42,204 nt of DNA from Planctomycetota bacterium (GTDB lineage: Bacteria; Planctomycetota; UBA1135; GCA-002686595). The stretch lies in assembly GCA_027083445.1 (NCBI GenBank), contig JALWOP010000388.1:1-42204 (forward strand), written 5' to 3'. Position 1 is the first letter of the stretch. Each line of letters opens with the position of its first letter. The notes below the pieces were generated by a model. The model saw only the letters and a program-made list of their open reading frames with translations. It was not told the DNA's origin and did not search any database. The translations under genes and the position numbers were made by a program. Below are positions 34,049 through 41,635 of the stretch, one piece after another.

Positions 34049-35437
34049 TCACTCCTCTCGACCCCTGTAATAGACCTCGAGGTCGAGGTCACGCCCTTCC
34101 ATCGAGATGGGGAAGCGCTTCATCAGCCGACAGTGCTCCCGCAGGAAGCGCTCCAACTCGCTCCGCTCCTCGGGTTTCCAAAGGGCGAGGAAGGCGGGCC
34201 GCAAAACGATCCACAGGGGTCGTTCGCGCTCTGCCCAGCGTTTCCAGGCATGGCTTTGGGTTCGTTCGAGCCAGGCGACGGTCGTGGGGTGGCGCAGATC
34301 GGTGGTTCCCGGTGCGAGGTAGTACTCCCCCACCGAGGCCTGCATTCCCAAGAGGAGGTCCCCCTCCCCACGCCGCTCCCACGCGAAGCGATAGGCCTCT
34401 TCCCAGCGCGGTCGCTCGCCGTGGTGGCTGGTGAAGTAGAGCACCGATCCGCTGGCCAGGGGCGCTGCGAGCAGCAGGGGCCAGGCCGTACGCGCCAGGG
34501 GTGGACCCTCGGCAAAGGGCCAGACGGCGGCCAGTGCGACCAGGGGCAAGAGGACGAAGACGTACTGGGCCGAGCTGGCGGCGAGGAGCGCGGCCAGGGC
34601 GGCGGCGCTGCCGCCCAGGATCGGCACCAAGAGGAGCCAGCGCGAGGGGTGGCGCGAGCGCCAGGCGGTCAGGGTCCCCACCGCCGCCGCCAGGGCGAGG
34701 GGAGGGGTCAGGAGGAAGCCGGTGCTCAGGGCGAGGTGGAGAGCACTCCCAGGGCCGGCGGTGTCCTTGGCGGCCATCCAGCGCGAAACAGCGTGCAGGC
34801 CCCAGGGAACGGCCAAGAGAGCCAGGGGCAGGGCGATCAGCGCCAGGCGCGCCGCCACCCTGCGCACCTCCCCGGGCCCCGCCACCAGGCCCGCCCCGAG
34901 AAGGGCGAGGGCGAGCAGGATGGCGGTCGGATGGAAGAGGGCTGCGAGACAGACCAGGGCCAGAGCGATCCCCGCCCGGGGGGTGCTGCCCCGCTTCATA
35001 CCACGCAGGAAAAGACCGGTCCCGGCCAGTCCAAGGGCCAGGGCCATGGTGTAGAAGCGGGCGTTTTGGGACCAGTAGAGGGCCCAGGGCGAGAGGGCGA
35101 GCAGGAGTGCAGCCAGGGCTGCGCGCCGGTCCCCCGCCACCCCGCGAAAGGCCCAGAAGGTCAGGGGCACCGCGAGCCAGCCCGCCAGGGCGGCGGGCAG
35201 GCGCAGGGCCAGGGGGCTGGTCTCGCCCCAAAGGGCAGCGGCTGCCCGCACGAGGGCATAACCCAGGGGGTTGGAGAGATCGCTGCCGTGCCAGCCGTCG
35301 GCCAGGGTCAGGGCCTCGTCGTACCAAAGGCTCCAGCTCCCCAGGTGCCAGAAGCGGGTCAGGGCGACGAGGCAGGCAGCGAGGAGCCAGGGGCGCCAGG
35401 GGGCCCCGGCACGACTTTGGGAGTGGACCGCGGTCAT
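34049..35437 (-). CDS. GT39-like membrane glycosyltransferase
   Basis: A 462-residue polytopic membrane protein of the GT39/ArnT-like (GT-C) superfamily, which moves sugars from lipid-phosphate carriers to proteins or lipids on the outer face of the membrane. After the first helix comes LWYDEALTLADGWHG, with the Asp-Glu pair expected in the first large loop. About nine further hydrophobic segments follow (LAALLLALSPWALYWSQNAR, FYTMALALGLAGTGLFL, ALVCLAALFHPTAILLALAL, GFLLTPPLALAAAVG, AQYVFVLLPLVALAAVW). A soluble C-terminal domain of about 130 residues ends the protein. ATG 35437 is the first Met before a plausible N terminus; no clear ribosome site is seen, and upstream frame sequence overlaps the divergent PEGA gene region. 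Acceptor and donor are unknown. Confidence 0.85.
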   Translation of the reverse strand: MTAVHSQSRAGAPWRPWLLAACLVALTRFWHLGSWSLWYDEALTLADGWHGSDLSNPLGYALVRAAAALWGETSPLALRLPAALAGWLAVPLTFWAFRGVAGDRRAALAALLLALSPWALYWSQNARFYTMALALGLAGTGLFLRGMKRGSTPRAGIALALVCLAALFHPTAILLALALLGAGLVAGPGEVRRVAARLALIALPLALLAVPWGLHAVSRWMAAKDTAGPGSALHLALSTGFLLTPPLALAAAVGTLTAWRSRHPSRWLLLVPILGGSAAALAALLAASSAQYVFVLLPLVALAAVWPFAEGPPLARTAWPLLLAAPLASGSVLYFTSHHGERPRWEEAYRFAWERRGEGDLLLGMQASVGEYYLAPGTTDLRHPTTVAWLERTQSHAWKRWAERERPLWIVLRPAFLALWKPEERSELERFLREHCRLMKRFPISMEGRDLDLEVYYRGREE

Positions 35438-35486
35438 GGAGGTCTCAAGAAGAGTCCCACAGCCGGCCGAGGAAGTCCAACGCACC

Positions 35487-35522
35487 TTGCACGCGGCGGC
35501 CCCCGCTTTGAGAATCACCCCC
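35487..35522 (+). promoter_or_regulatory. Leaderless-type promoter of the PEGA lipoprotein gene
   Basis: TTGCAC (35487-35492), exactly 17 bases of spacer, GAGAAT (35510-35515), then 7 nt to ATG 35523. The -35 has TTG and the -10 keeps A2 and T6 of TAnnnT. No ribosome site lies before the ATG. This is one of the best-spaced promoter candidates in the window. Confidence 0.55.
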
Positions 35523-35930
35523 ATGCGCCTGACCCAGCACCCGGCCCTCCTGGCCCTCCTGGCCCTCCTCCCCCTGGCCTGCCGCACGGCGGAGCCGGTG
35601 CATTTCTCGTCCAGCCCCCCCGGGGCGGTCGTGGTGATCGACGGACAGGAGAGCGGCTTCGTCACCCCCTGCTTGATCGACCTGCCCGACGGCCCCCCCC
35701 GCACGATCGAGTTCCGCCTGCCCGGCTACCAAACCGTGAAGCGCGAGGTGCGCTACGACAGCCGCAAGGAGCTGGTCTTCTGGCGCGAGGCCTCGGGCAA
35801 CTTGGACACCTGGAACTTCCCCCTCTGGCTCAATGCCGAGGATTTTTTCATCCCGCGCAAGAACCTCTCGGGGGAGTCTCCCCAGCGCCTGCACGTTCGC
35901 CTGCGGCGCGAAGCGGAGCTCGGTGACTAG
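35523..35930 (+). CDS. PEGA-domain lipoprotein
   Basis: A 135-residue lipoprotein. The signal is MRLTQHPALLALLALLPLAC, with lipobox PLAC giving lipidated Cys20. Residues about 25-75 are a PEGA domain: VHFSSSPPGAVVVIDGQESG, then TPCLIDLPDGPPRTIEFRLP and GYQTVKREVRY. PEGA domains are small beta-sandwiches found in surface proteins. The rest (FWREASGNLDTWNFPLWLNA) is not recognised. It overlaps gmhB by 8 bases (GTGACTAG), so the two form an operon. The link between a surface lipoprotein and heptose synthesis may be incidental. Confidence 0.85.
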   Translation: MRLTQHPALLALLALLPLACRTAEPVHFSSSPPGAVVVIDGQESGFVTPCLIDLPDGPPRTIEFRLPGYQTVKREVRYDSRKELVFWREASGNLDTWNFPLWLNAEDFFIPRKNLSGESPQRLHVRLRREAELGD

Positions 35931-36477
35931 GCCGGCGGTCTTTCTCGACCGCGACGGCACGCTCAACCGCGAGGTCGACTATCTCGCGCGGCCGGAGGAT
36001 CTGGAACTCCTGCCCCGGGTCGGGGCTGCCCTGCGCTCCCTGGCCGAGGCCGGTTTTGCTCTGGTGGTCGTCACCAACCAGAGCGGGATCGCCCGTGGAC
36101 TCTTCACCCTCACAGAACTCGCTCTGATCCACGAGCGCTTGCACGAACTCCTCGCGGCGCAGGGCGTAGAACTCGACGCGATCGAGTTCTGTCCCCACCA
36201 CCCCGAATTCACCGGCCCCTGCACCTGCCGCAAGCCGGCTCCGGGGATGCTGCTGCGCGCCGTGGCCGACCTCGACCTCGACCCAGCGGCCTCCTGGATC
36301 GTCGGCGACAGTGAGCGCGATCTGGCTGCGGGGAGGGCGATCGGCGCGCGCGGAATCCTCGTCTTGACCGGCAAGGGGGAAGCCGAGGCCGAGCGGATGC
36401 GTCGAGCCGGCAGGCCCCCCGAGGGCACCGCCCCCGACCTCGCCGCCGCAGCGGCGTCGATCCTGGCCCACCCCTGA
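35923..36477 (+). CDS. gmhB: D-glycero-D-manno-heptose 1,7-bisphosphate 7-phosphatase
   Basis: A 184-residue HAD-IIIA phosphatase that removes the 7-phosphate of heptose bisphosphate in ADP/GDP-heptose synthesis for LPS core or other heptosylated glycans. Motif I is VFLDRDGTLN (residues 6-15), with the nucleophile Asp and acid Asp; motif II is VVVTNQSGIARG; the zinc loop is CPHHPEFTGPCTC; motif III/IV are CRKPAPGM and IVGDSERDLAAG. All catalytic residues appear intact and length fits GmhB. A related histidinol-phosphatase role is the main alternative. GTG 35923 is chosen since motif I lies right after it and GGAG sits 4 nt upstream inside the PEGA gene. The stop is 9 bases from the convergent AIM24 gene. 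Confidence 0.88.
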   Translation: MTRPAVFLDRDGTLNREVDYLARPEDLELLPRVGAALRSLAEAGFALVVVTNQSGIARGLFTLTELALIHERLHELLAAQGVELDAIEFCPHHPEFTGPCTCRKPAPGMLLRAVADLDLDPAASWIVGDSERDLAAGRAIGARGILVLTGKGEAEAERMRRAGRPPEGTAPDLAAAAASILAHP

Positions 36478-36486
36478 GGGTCGGCC

Positions 36487-37155
36487 CTAATCGTTGCGGC
36501 GCCGCACGCGCCGGTAGGGATAGACCCAACTCGCCAGACTGCGCGCGCTGCGGGACTGGACCCACAGTTTTCCCCGACCGGTAAAGTGCAGGATGAGCTG
36601 GTCGGAGAAGAGGAACGAGCGAATGCGCCGCGCTCGCGTCAGGCGGTAGGAGAGACTCGGCTCCCAGGCCACCGCATAGCCGTTGTCGACCCGATACTCC
36701 CCGTCGACATCGATCTGTTGGATGTCCCCGTAGGCGTTGAAGAAGAGCAATCCCCTGCCGGTGCAGCGCAGGACGAACAGCCCCTCGTTGAAGAGGCCGC
36801 GTAGACCGTCGAAGCGGGCATCGACGCTCACCCCGGGGTCCGAGGCCAGGTAGGCCCCCTTCTCGAGCAAGAGCTCACCATCGAGCTCGAGGGGCACGAT
36901 GTCGCCGGCGGGTCCCGGAGCGAGGGCGAGGCGAGCACCGCTGCCCTGGGCGGTGTAGGTGTTCTGGAAGAAGGATTCCCCACTGAGCAGGCGCCGCTTG
37001 AGCCCCTGCATCACCCCTCCACGTGCCGCGGTCTTGACCTCGAGGGGCCCCTCCATCCAGGCCATCGCTCCCGACTCCGAGACGATCTTCTCGCCCTGCT
37101 CCAGACGTAGGTCGAGCAGGCTGTAACTGGGCTGAAACTCGATCGAATACTGCAT
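36487..37155 (-). CDS. AIM24 family protein, third in tandem
   Basis: A 222-residue AIM24/TIGR00266-like beta-sandwich protein. Marks are SESGAMAWMEG near residue 28, LLSGESFFQNTYTA, LALAPGPAGDIVPLELDG, LRGLFNEGLFVLRCTGRGLL, FFNAYGDIQQIDVDGEYRVD, GYAVAWEPSLSYRLTRARRI and LHFTGRGKLWVQSRS. AIM24 is named for a yeast mitochondrial inner-membrane organisation protein; the bacterial role is unknown. The ATG is 3 bases past the stop of the middle paralogue, so the three are one transcript. It ends with a basic tail (YPYRRVRRRND) not shared by the others, and lacks the SxxGxE-type variation seen between copies in the same places. It is the most 3' gene of the operon and converges with gmhB. Confidence 0.87.
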   Translation of the reverse strand: MQYSIEFQPSYSLLDLRLEQGEKIVSESGAMAWMEGPLEVKTAARGGVMQGLKRRLLSGESFFQNTYTAQGSGARLALAPGPAGDIVPLELDGELLLEKGAYLASDPGVSVDARFDGLRGLFNEGLFVLRCTGRGLLFFNAYGDIQQIDVDGEYRVDNGYAVAWEPSLSYRLTRARRIRSFLFSDQLILHFTGRGKLWVQSRSARSLASWVYPYRRVRRRND

Positions 37156-37158
37156 GAC

Positions 37159-37851
37159 TCAGCGCTCGCGGGGCGGGAGCTGTTTGCCCAGACGGCTACC
37201 GAACTCCTTGGGGTTGTGGGACTGGACGATGAGCCTGCCCTTGCCGCGCAGGTGCATCACGATGCCTTCACCGGCCAGGAAGGATTGCACCCAGGAATGG
37301 GAGGCCTTGGTCAGGCGATAGGAGAGGGTCTCCTCGAAGGCGACGAGATGGCCCGTATCGATGATCCACTCCCCGTCGACCTCGAGTTCGGTCATGCGCC
37401 CATAGGAGTTGACCAGGAGGTCGCCCTCACCGGCGACCTGGACGAAGAAGAGGTTCTCGCCGCTGAAGAGCCCCTTGAGACCCTGGAACTGTAGGTCCAT
37501 CTCCAGGCGAGCATCCGAGCCGAGGTAACTTCCACCCGCGCACAGCCAGGCCCGCCCCGGCTCGACCGCGATGCGACGGACCTCGCCTTGGAGGGTGGGT
37601 GAGAGGCCGACCTCTCCGGGTCGGTCGTCGGTGGTGCTGTAGGTCGAGAGGAAGAAACTGTCCCCCGCGACCATGCGCTTGAGCCCACCCAGCACACCGG
37701 CGCCGGCACCCTTGGGGCGGTGGGTCACGTCGATGTCGACATTGCTGGAGGCGCGGTACATCGCCCCGGCGTCGGATTGGAAGCGGTCGGACCCTTCGAG
37801 GTGGACCAGGGCGGAGTGAAAGGCCCCGCGGGAGAGGATTTCGATGCGCAT
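37159..37851 (-). CDS. AIM24 family protein, second in tandem
   Basis: A 230-residue AIM24-family protein, clearly paralogous to its neighbours: QSDAGAMYRASSNVDID near residue 27, MVAGDSFFLSTYST, LSPTLQGEVRRIAVEPGRAW, LKGLFSGENLFFVQVAGEGD, LLVNSYGRMTELEVDGEWII, GHLVAFEETLSYRL and MHLRGKGRLIVQSHNP. It differs from the other two in a THRPKGAGAGVLGGLKR loop. No signal peptide or membrane helix is visible. ATG 37851 lies 4 bases past the stop of the first copy; the frame stays open upstream to 38169 but that part is only the shadow of copy one. Function is unknown. Confidence 0.87.
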   Translation of the reverse strand: MRIEILSRGAFHSALVHLEGSDRFQSDAGAMYRASSNVDIDVTHRPKGAGAGVLGGLKRMVAGDSFFLSTYSTTDDRPGEVGLSPTLQGEVRRIAVEPGRAWLCAGGSYLGSDARLEMDLQFQGLKGLFSGENLFFVQVAGEGDLLVNSYGRMTELEVDGEWIIDTGHLVAFEETLSYRLTKASHSWVQSFLAGEGIVMHLRGKGRLIVQSHNPKEFGSRLGKQLPPRER

Positions 37852-37855
37852 GGGT

Positions 37856-38515
37856 CTAGCCGATGCAGAAGGGGGAAAGCCAGCCAGCCGTGGCGGGGAG
37901 GTTGCGCGACTGCAGCCACAGGCGCCCGCGGCCGCGGAACTCCATGGTGAGCCCCTCCCCGGAGAAGAGGGTGCTCTTGAGGCCGCCCATGCCGCGAATC
38001 GTATAGGCGAGGCTCGGATCCCAAGCGACGACATGCCCGGTATCGACCCGAATCTCGCCGTCGATCTCGCGCTGCATGACCCCCCCATAGGCATTGAACC
38101 AAAGGTCACCCTTCCCCTCGGCGCGCATGAGAAAGGCCCCTTCCCCACTGAAGAGGGCGCGCACGCCACCGAAGCGGGTACGCAGAGCGATTCCCGGGGT
38201 GCAGGCGAGAAAACTTCCCGCGGTCAACCACAGGCTGCCCCCGTCGATCCTCTCCGAGATGACCGTCCCCGGCAGCGCGGGCGAAAGGGCCAGCTCCCCC
38301 CCGGCCGGTCCTCCATACTCCGCGACGAAGAACGACTCCCCGGCAAGAAACTTACGTCCCAGGGCCGAGAGAAAGCCGCCCATGACGCGACTGCGCATCG
38401 CAAGTCCCGGCGTCATGCGGCTCATCGCCCCGCCTTCGGTCCGAAGCATCTCACCCGGATCGAGGCGTACGTGGAGTTCCCCATAATCGGGATTGCCCAG
38501 GATGCTGACTTCCAT
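37856..38515 (-). CDS. AIM24 family protein, first in tandem
   Basis: A 219-residue AIM24-family protein and the first gene of the three-copy operon. Marks are RTEGGAMSRMTPGLAM, FLAGESFFVAEYGG, LALSPALPGTVISERIDG, VRALFSGEGAFLMRAEGKGD, LWFNAYGGVMQREIDGEIRV, TGHVVAWDPSLAYTIRG, GEGLTMEFRGRGRLWLQSRN. The G/S-E-S-F-F and GHVVAW-like blocks are the family core. No export signal is seen. ATG 38515 is supported by TAAGAT 6 nt upstream and the lack of any other start. The three paralogues share spacing and motif order, so they arose by tandem duplication and may assemble into a mixed oligomer (inference). Confidence 0.88.
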   Translation of the reverse strand: MEVSILGNPDYGELHVRLDPGEMLRTEGGAMSRMTPGLAMRSRVMGGFLSALGRKFLAGESFFVAEYGGPAGGELALSPALPGTVISERIDGGSLWLTAGSFLACTPGIALRTRFGGVRALFSGEGAFLMRAEGKGDLWFNAYGGVMQREIDGEIRVDTGHVVAWDPSLAYTIRGMGGLKSTLFSGEGLTMEFRGRGRLWLQSRNLPATAGWLSPFCIG

Positions 38516-38607
38516 GCAGGGATCTTATCCCGAGGCCCCGATGCCTTTGCAATGGGTCTGGGCGAATCGCATGCAATCGCGCTCACCTTTCCCTGACCGA
38601 CCCGTTC
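38516..38607 (-). promoter_or_regulatory. Leaderless-type promoter of the AIM24 operon
   Basis: On the minus strand TAAGAT (complement of 38522-38527) ends exactly 6 nt before ATG 38515, so transcription should begin at or beside the A of ATG. TTGCAA (complement of 38547-38552) is a possible -35 with a long 19-base spacer. No ribosome site is present. Confidence 0.5.
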
Positions 38608-38649
38608 GAGCCCCTGCCCACGAGCGCCTGCCCACGAGCCCCTGCCCAG
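38608..38649. repeat. Three tandem copies of a 14-base repeat
   Basis: GAGCCCCTGCCCAC occurs at 38608-38621, GAGCGCCTGCCCAC at 38622-38635 and GAGCCCCTGCCCAG at 38636-38649: three head-to-tail copies differing at one base each at most from the first. They lie between the FemAB stop (38686) and the AIM24 promoter. The unit length of 14 is not a multiple of three and no gene covers it. Confidence 0.75.
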
Positions 38650-38685
38650 GTGGGAGCGCCTCGGATTCGGGCCGCCTACGCCGCC

Positions 38686-39729
38686 TCAGGGCAAGTAACG
38701 TGAAGCGGGGCTGGAGAGGCGGCGGGTGAGCCACTCCGGAAGGCGACTCCAGGTGTCACGCAGGATCTTGGTCCTGGGGTTGGAGGGGTTGAGGCTCGGC
38801 AGGTGGCTATCCCGCACGAGCAGGTAGCGGTAGTGCAGATCGGCGGGCTCGAAACCCTGCCGGCGCTTGAAGTCGAAGGCCCCCGAGTCCTTGCGACTGC
38901 GGCCGAAATCGAAGCGCTTGAAGCCCCGTTCGACGCACCACTCCTGGAGCGCCAGGTACATGAAGTTGCTGGCGGAGAAGGCCCGGTCCGCCCCCTCTGC
39001 CGTTCCCGAGTAGTAGGCGCAGAGGGTCTCGCCGAAGCGAAAGGACATCACCGCGGCCAGGGGCTCGGTGCCCCTGCGCACCAGGTGCACGAAGACCGAC
39101 CCCGGGTTCTCATCGCCGATGGCCTGGAAGAACTTCGCCGGCAGGCCCGGTGAGCCGAGGCTGCGCTTGTTGCGGTGGAAGAGGCGCACGAGATCCGCCA
39201 AGTACCAAGGGCCCTCATCGAGTTCGAGTCCATGCTTGTTGCGCGCCTTGCGTGCCTCCGCCCGGGCCTTTTTGGGCATGCCCGCGCGCACATCCTCCAC
39301 CTTCTCCGGCAGCTCCCGTTCGAAGGTCGCATAGAGATCCGAGGCGGGCCAGTCGAGCCCGATCTCCTCGCGCAGGCGCAGTTCGAGCCGCCCCACCCGG
39401 CTGCTACGGGCGCGCTCCGCCGCCGCATCCAAGAGGGCCCCGCGCACCTTCCCATCCGTGGCAAGCGGCCCGCCGTAGACCGCATAGGGCATCGAGATCA
39501 GGCTGCGGCCGCCCCGCAGCCCCCGGCACTCCATCAGGGGCAGGACGCCCACCAGCTCCTCGCCCTCGAGCGCGATGAGGTCGGCCTGGCGGTGGCGCAT
39601 GCTCCCCTCGACGGCCCGCCGCCAACCGGAGAGGTGGAAAAAGCTCCCGCCGGGGACCTCTTGCACGAAGGCGTCGCGGCGCTCGTCGTCGCCGGGGGTC
39701 GCGGGGCGGATCTCGATCTCGGCACTCAT
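38686..39729 (-). CDS. FemAB-like protein, PEP-CTERM/XrtA-associated type
   Basis: A 347-residue GNAT-fold protein resembling the FemAB-related family tied to PEP-CTERM/exosortase (XrtA) polysaccharide loci. Marks are GGSFFHLSGWRRAVEG, ISMPYAVYGGPLA, VGRLELRLREE, GMPKKARAEARKARNKHGLE, FHRNKRSLGSPGLPAKFFQA, AVMSFRFGETLCAYYSGT and FDFGRSRKDSGAFDFKRRQG. FemAB enzymes transfer aminoacyl groups from tRNA; the XrtA-linked clade is presumed to modify a glycan or its precursor. ATG 39729 overlaps the TGA of the upstream glycosyltransferase (ATGA). The frame remains open to 40524, but that part is only the shadow of the upstream gene. No PEP-CTERM target or exosortase is visible in the window. Confidence 0.85.
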   Translation of the reverse strand: MSAEIEIRPATPGDDERRDAFVQEVPGGSFFHLSGWRRAVEGSMRHRQADLIALEGEELVGVLPLMECRGLRGGRSLISMPYAVYGGPLATDGKVRGALLDAAAERARSSRVGRLELRLREEIGLDWPASDLYATFERELPEKVEDVRAGMPKKARAEARKARNKHGLELDEGPWYLADLVRLFHRNKRSLGSPGLPAKFFQAIGDENPGSVFVHLVRRGTEPLAAVMSFRFGETLCAYYSGTAEGADRAFSASNFMYLALQEWCVERGFKRFDFGRSRKDSGAFDFKRRQGFEPADLHYRYLLVRDSHLPSLNPSNPRTKILRDTWSRLPEWLTRRLSSPASRYLP

Positions 39730-40679
39730 TCGTGGATGCGTTCGATGCGGTACTCGCGCAGATTGCGCGCTTGGGTAAAGATCACGATCTCCCCCACCAG
39801 ACCGAAGCCCACGAGCTGCACCCCGAGTACGAAGAGCAAAAGACCCAGGAGAAAGAGGGGGCGCTGATAGAGGCCGGACTCGCCGCTCCCGAGCAGTCGG
39901 TCGATGAGCTCCCAGAGGGCGATCCCGCCACCGATCAACATGCCGGCACCGCCGAGGGCCCCGAAGAAGCGCAGCGGCTTGTGGGTGAACTTGGTGAGAA
40001 ACATCAACGCCAAGAGGTCCAGCCCCCGGCGCACGTAGACCGCCGGCCCAAAGAGGCCCGCCGGCCCCTGCTCCTGCAGGTGGCGCACCTTGACCTCCGT
40101 CACGGCAAAACCCTGGTTTTGGGCGATCGCCGGCAGGTAGCGGTACATGTGGCCGTAAATCGTCAACTGCTCGAGCACCTCCCGACGCATCAGGCGCAGG
40201 GTGCAGTTCAAGTCGTGAAACTGGGTACCGACGACGATGCGAAGCAGGCCGTTGAATGCCGCCGACTGCACGCGGTTCAGCCAGGGGTCGATGCGCGGTG
40301 AGCGCCAGGGCGTCACGAGATCCGCCCCTTCCTCGATACGGGCGAGCATGCCGGCGATCTCGGCGGGATCGACCTGCACGTACTCGGGGCTGGTGAGGAT
40401 CAGGGCGCCGCGGGCGTGCTCGAAGGCCGAGGAGAGGCAGACCGCCTCGCCGAAAGCCTTGTGCAGGGCGATCGTGCGCACCTGCTGGTCGGTCTCCGCC
40501 TGCAGGCCGAGACCCGCCTCCCAAGCCTCCCCGCGCACGCCGTCATAGACCAGGAGGGCCTCCCAGCGCCTGCCGGCCCGCTGTAGGGCGCCCCCGTAGG
40601 CACGCACGACCGCCTCGACGTCGGCCGTCTCGCTCTGGACGGGAACGACCAGGGTGACATCGTACTCCTGTGCGCTCAC
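39726..40679 (-). CDS. Glycosyltransferase family 2-like protein with lost DxD motif
   Basis: A 317-residue GT2-like protein with two C-terminal membrane helices (LGGAGMLIGGGIALW, PLFLLGLLLFVLGVQLVGFG). The domain order matches polyprenyl-phosphate glycosyltransferases: VTLVVPVQSETADVEAVV, HKAFGEAVCLSSAFEHARG, DLVTPWRSPRID, FHDLNCTLRLMRREVL and VKVRHLQEQGPAG. Where active relatives have DDxSxD the text is YDGVRGE, and where they have LDADLQ it is LTSPEYVQ, so the metal-binding acids are missing. It could be a pseudoenzyme or regulatory partner of the intact GT2 beside it. GTG 40679 overlaps the upstream stop (GTGA), and its own stop overlaps FemAB. Two helices indicate a membrane location. 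Confidence 0.82.
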   Translation of the reverse strand: MSAQEYDVTLVVPVQSETADVEAVVRAYGGALQRAGRRWEALLVYDGVRGEAWEAGLGLQAETDQQVRTIALHKAFGEAVCLSSAFEHARGALILTSPEYVQVDPAEIAGMLARIEEGADLVTPWRSPRIDPWLNRVQSAAFNGLLRIVVGTQFHDLNCTLRLMRREVLEQLTIYGHMYRYLPAIAQNQGFAVTEVKVRHLQEQGPAGLFGPAVYVRRGLDLLALMFLTKFTHKPLRFFGALGGAGMLIGGGIALWELIDRLLGSGESGLYQRPLFLLGLLLFVLGVQLVGFGLVGEIVIFTQARNLREYRIERIHE

Positions 40680-41635
40680 CGTCCCCCCTCGCGCAGGGGC
40701 CGCATGGCGCCCCCATAGAGTCCGCTGGCCTTGACGATCAGCTCCGCCAAGAGGCCGAGCATCAGGAAGTAGACCCCGACCATCGAGAGCAGGATGAAGG
40801 TCAGGAGCGAGACCTGTCCCCAATGGTTCTGGAAGGTCACATCCCCCGAGTGCAAGAGCACCGAGCCGACGAAACCGAGACAGGCCATGGCGAAGGGCGC
40901 CGCCAGGAGGGCGAAGTAGGTCAGGGGCGAGCGGGCGAAGGAGGCGATCATCTTCACCGTGAGGAGATCCAAGAGGACGCGCACCGCGCGGGAAATGCCG
41001 TATTTGCTCTGCCCGTAGAGCCGGGGCCGGTGATGGACGACGACCTCGCTGATGCGCGCCCCACTGGCCATGGCCAGCATGGGCAGGAAGCGGTGCTGCT
41101 CCGCGTAGATGGGCAAGTTCTCGATCAACTCCCGGCGAAAGGCCTTCAGGGTACAGCCGGTATCGTGCACCGCGGCACCCGTGACGTGGGCGATCAGACG
41201 ATTGGCCAGGATCGACGGCAAGCGGCGCAGGAAATAGCCATCCTTGCGATCCTTGCGCCAACCGACGACGACGTCATAGCCCCGCTCGAGCTCCTCGATC
41301 AAGGCAGGGATGTCCGCCGGGTCATTCTGCAGGTCCGCATCCAGGGTCACCACGATGCGCCCGCGGCTCTGCTCGAAGCCCGCCGCCATCGCCGGTGTTT
41401 GACCGAAGTTGCGCCGAAAGCGCACGATGCGCACATGGGGATCCGCAGCGCGCAGAGCGAGCAGGACCTCGTAGGAGCGATCCTTCGAACGATCGTCGAC
41501 GTAGATCACCTCGAAGCTGCGTCCCATCCCGCCTACGTGCTGCGCCAACTCGGCATGCAGGCGCGGCAGACTCTCCTCCTCGTCGTAGACCGGGACGACG
41601 ATCGAGATGTCGGGCGGCGTAGCGGGGAGTGCCAT
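40676..41635 (-). CDS. Family 2 glycosyltransferase, DPM1/ArnC-like
   Basis: A 319-residue GT2 enzyme of the dolichol/undecaprenyl-phosphate sugar transferase type. It shows DISIVVPVYDEEESLPRLHA, VIYVDDRSKDRS, FRRNFGQTPAMAAGFEQSRG, VVTLDADLQNDPADI (the DxD), VVGWRKDRKDGYFLRRLPS, DTGCTLKAFRREL and HHRPRLYGQSKYGISRAVRV, all in the right order. Two helices near the end (FALLAAPFAMACLGFVGS, LLTFILLSMVGVYFLMLG) anchor it. It probably loads a sugar onto a polyprenyl phosphate for export, perhaps for the GT39-type enzyme (inference). ATG 41635 is preferred to the Met at 41692 because GAGAAT lies 6 nt before it with TTCCCA 17 bases further up. First gene of the GT2-GT2-FemAB operon. Confidence 0.9.
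   Translation of the reverse strand: MALPATPPDISIVVPVYDEEESLPRLHAELAQHVGGMGRSFEVIYVDDRSKDRSYEVLLALRAADPHVRIVRFRRNFGQTPAMAAGFEQSRGRIVVTLDADLQNDPADIPALIEELERGYDVVVGWRKDRKDGYFLRRLPSILANRLIAHVTGAAVHDTGCTLKAFRRELIENLPIYAEQHRFLPMLAMASGARISEVVVHHRPRLYGQSKYGISRAVRVLLDLLTVKMIASFARSPLTYFALLAAPFAMACLGFVGSVLLHSGDVTFQNHWGQVSLLTFILLSMVGVYFLMLGLLAELIVKASGLYGGAMRPLREGGR

Noticed and set aside
34133-35926. Open frame of 597 codons on plus, rich in Gly, Gln and Pro
   Set aside because: Runs opposite the GT39-like gene and then through the PEGA gene in another frame; low complexity and no motif.
39730-40524. N-terminal extension of the FemAB gene by 265 codons
   Set aside because: The extension is the other frame of the GT2-like gene; the conserved FemAB start is at 39729 with an ATGA junction.
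39726-41635. PEP-CTERM sorting signals on the secreted proteins as substrates of the FemAB locus
   Set aside because: None of the secreted proteins ends with a PEP motif, helix and basic tail.
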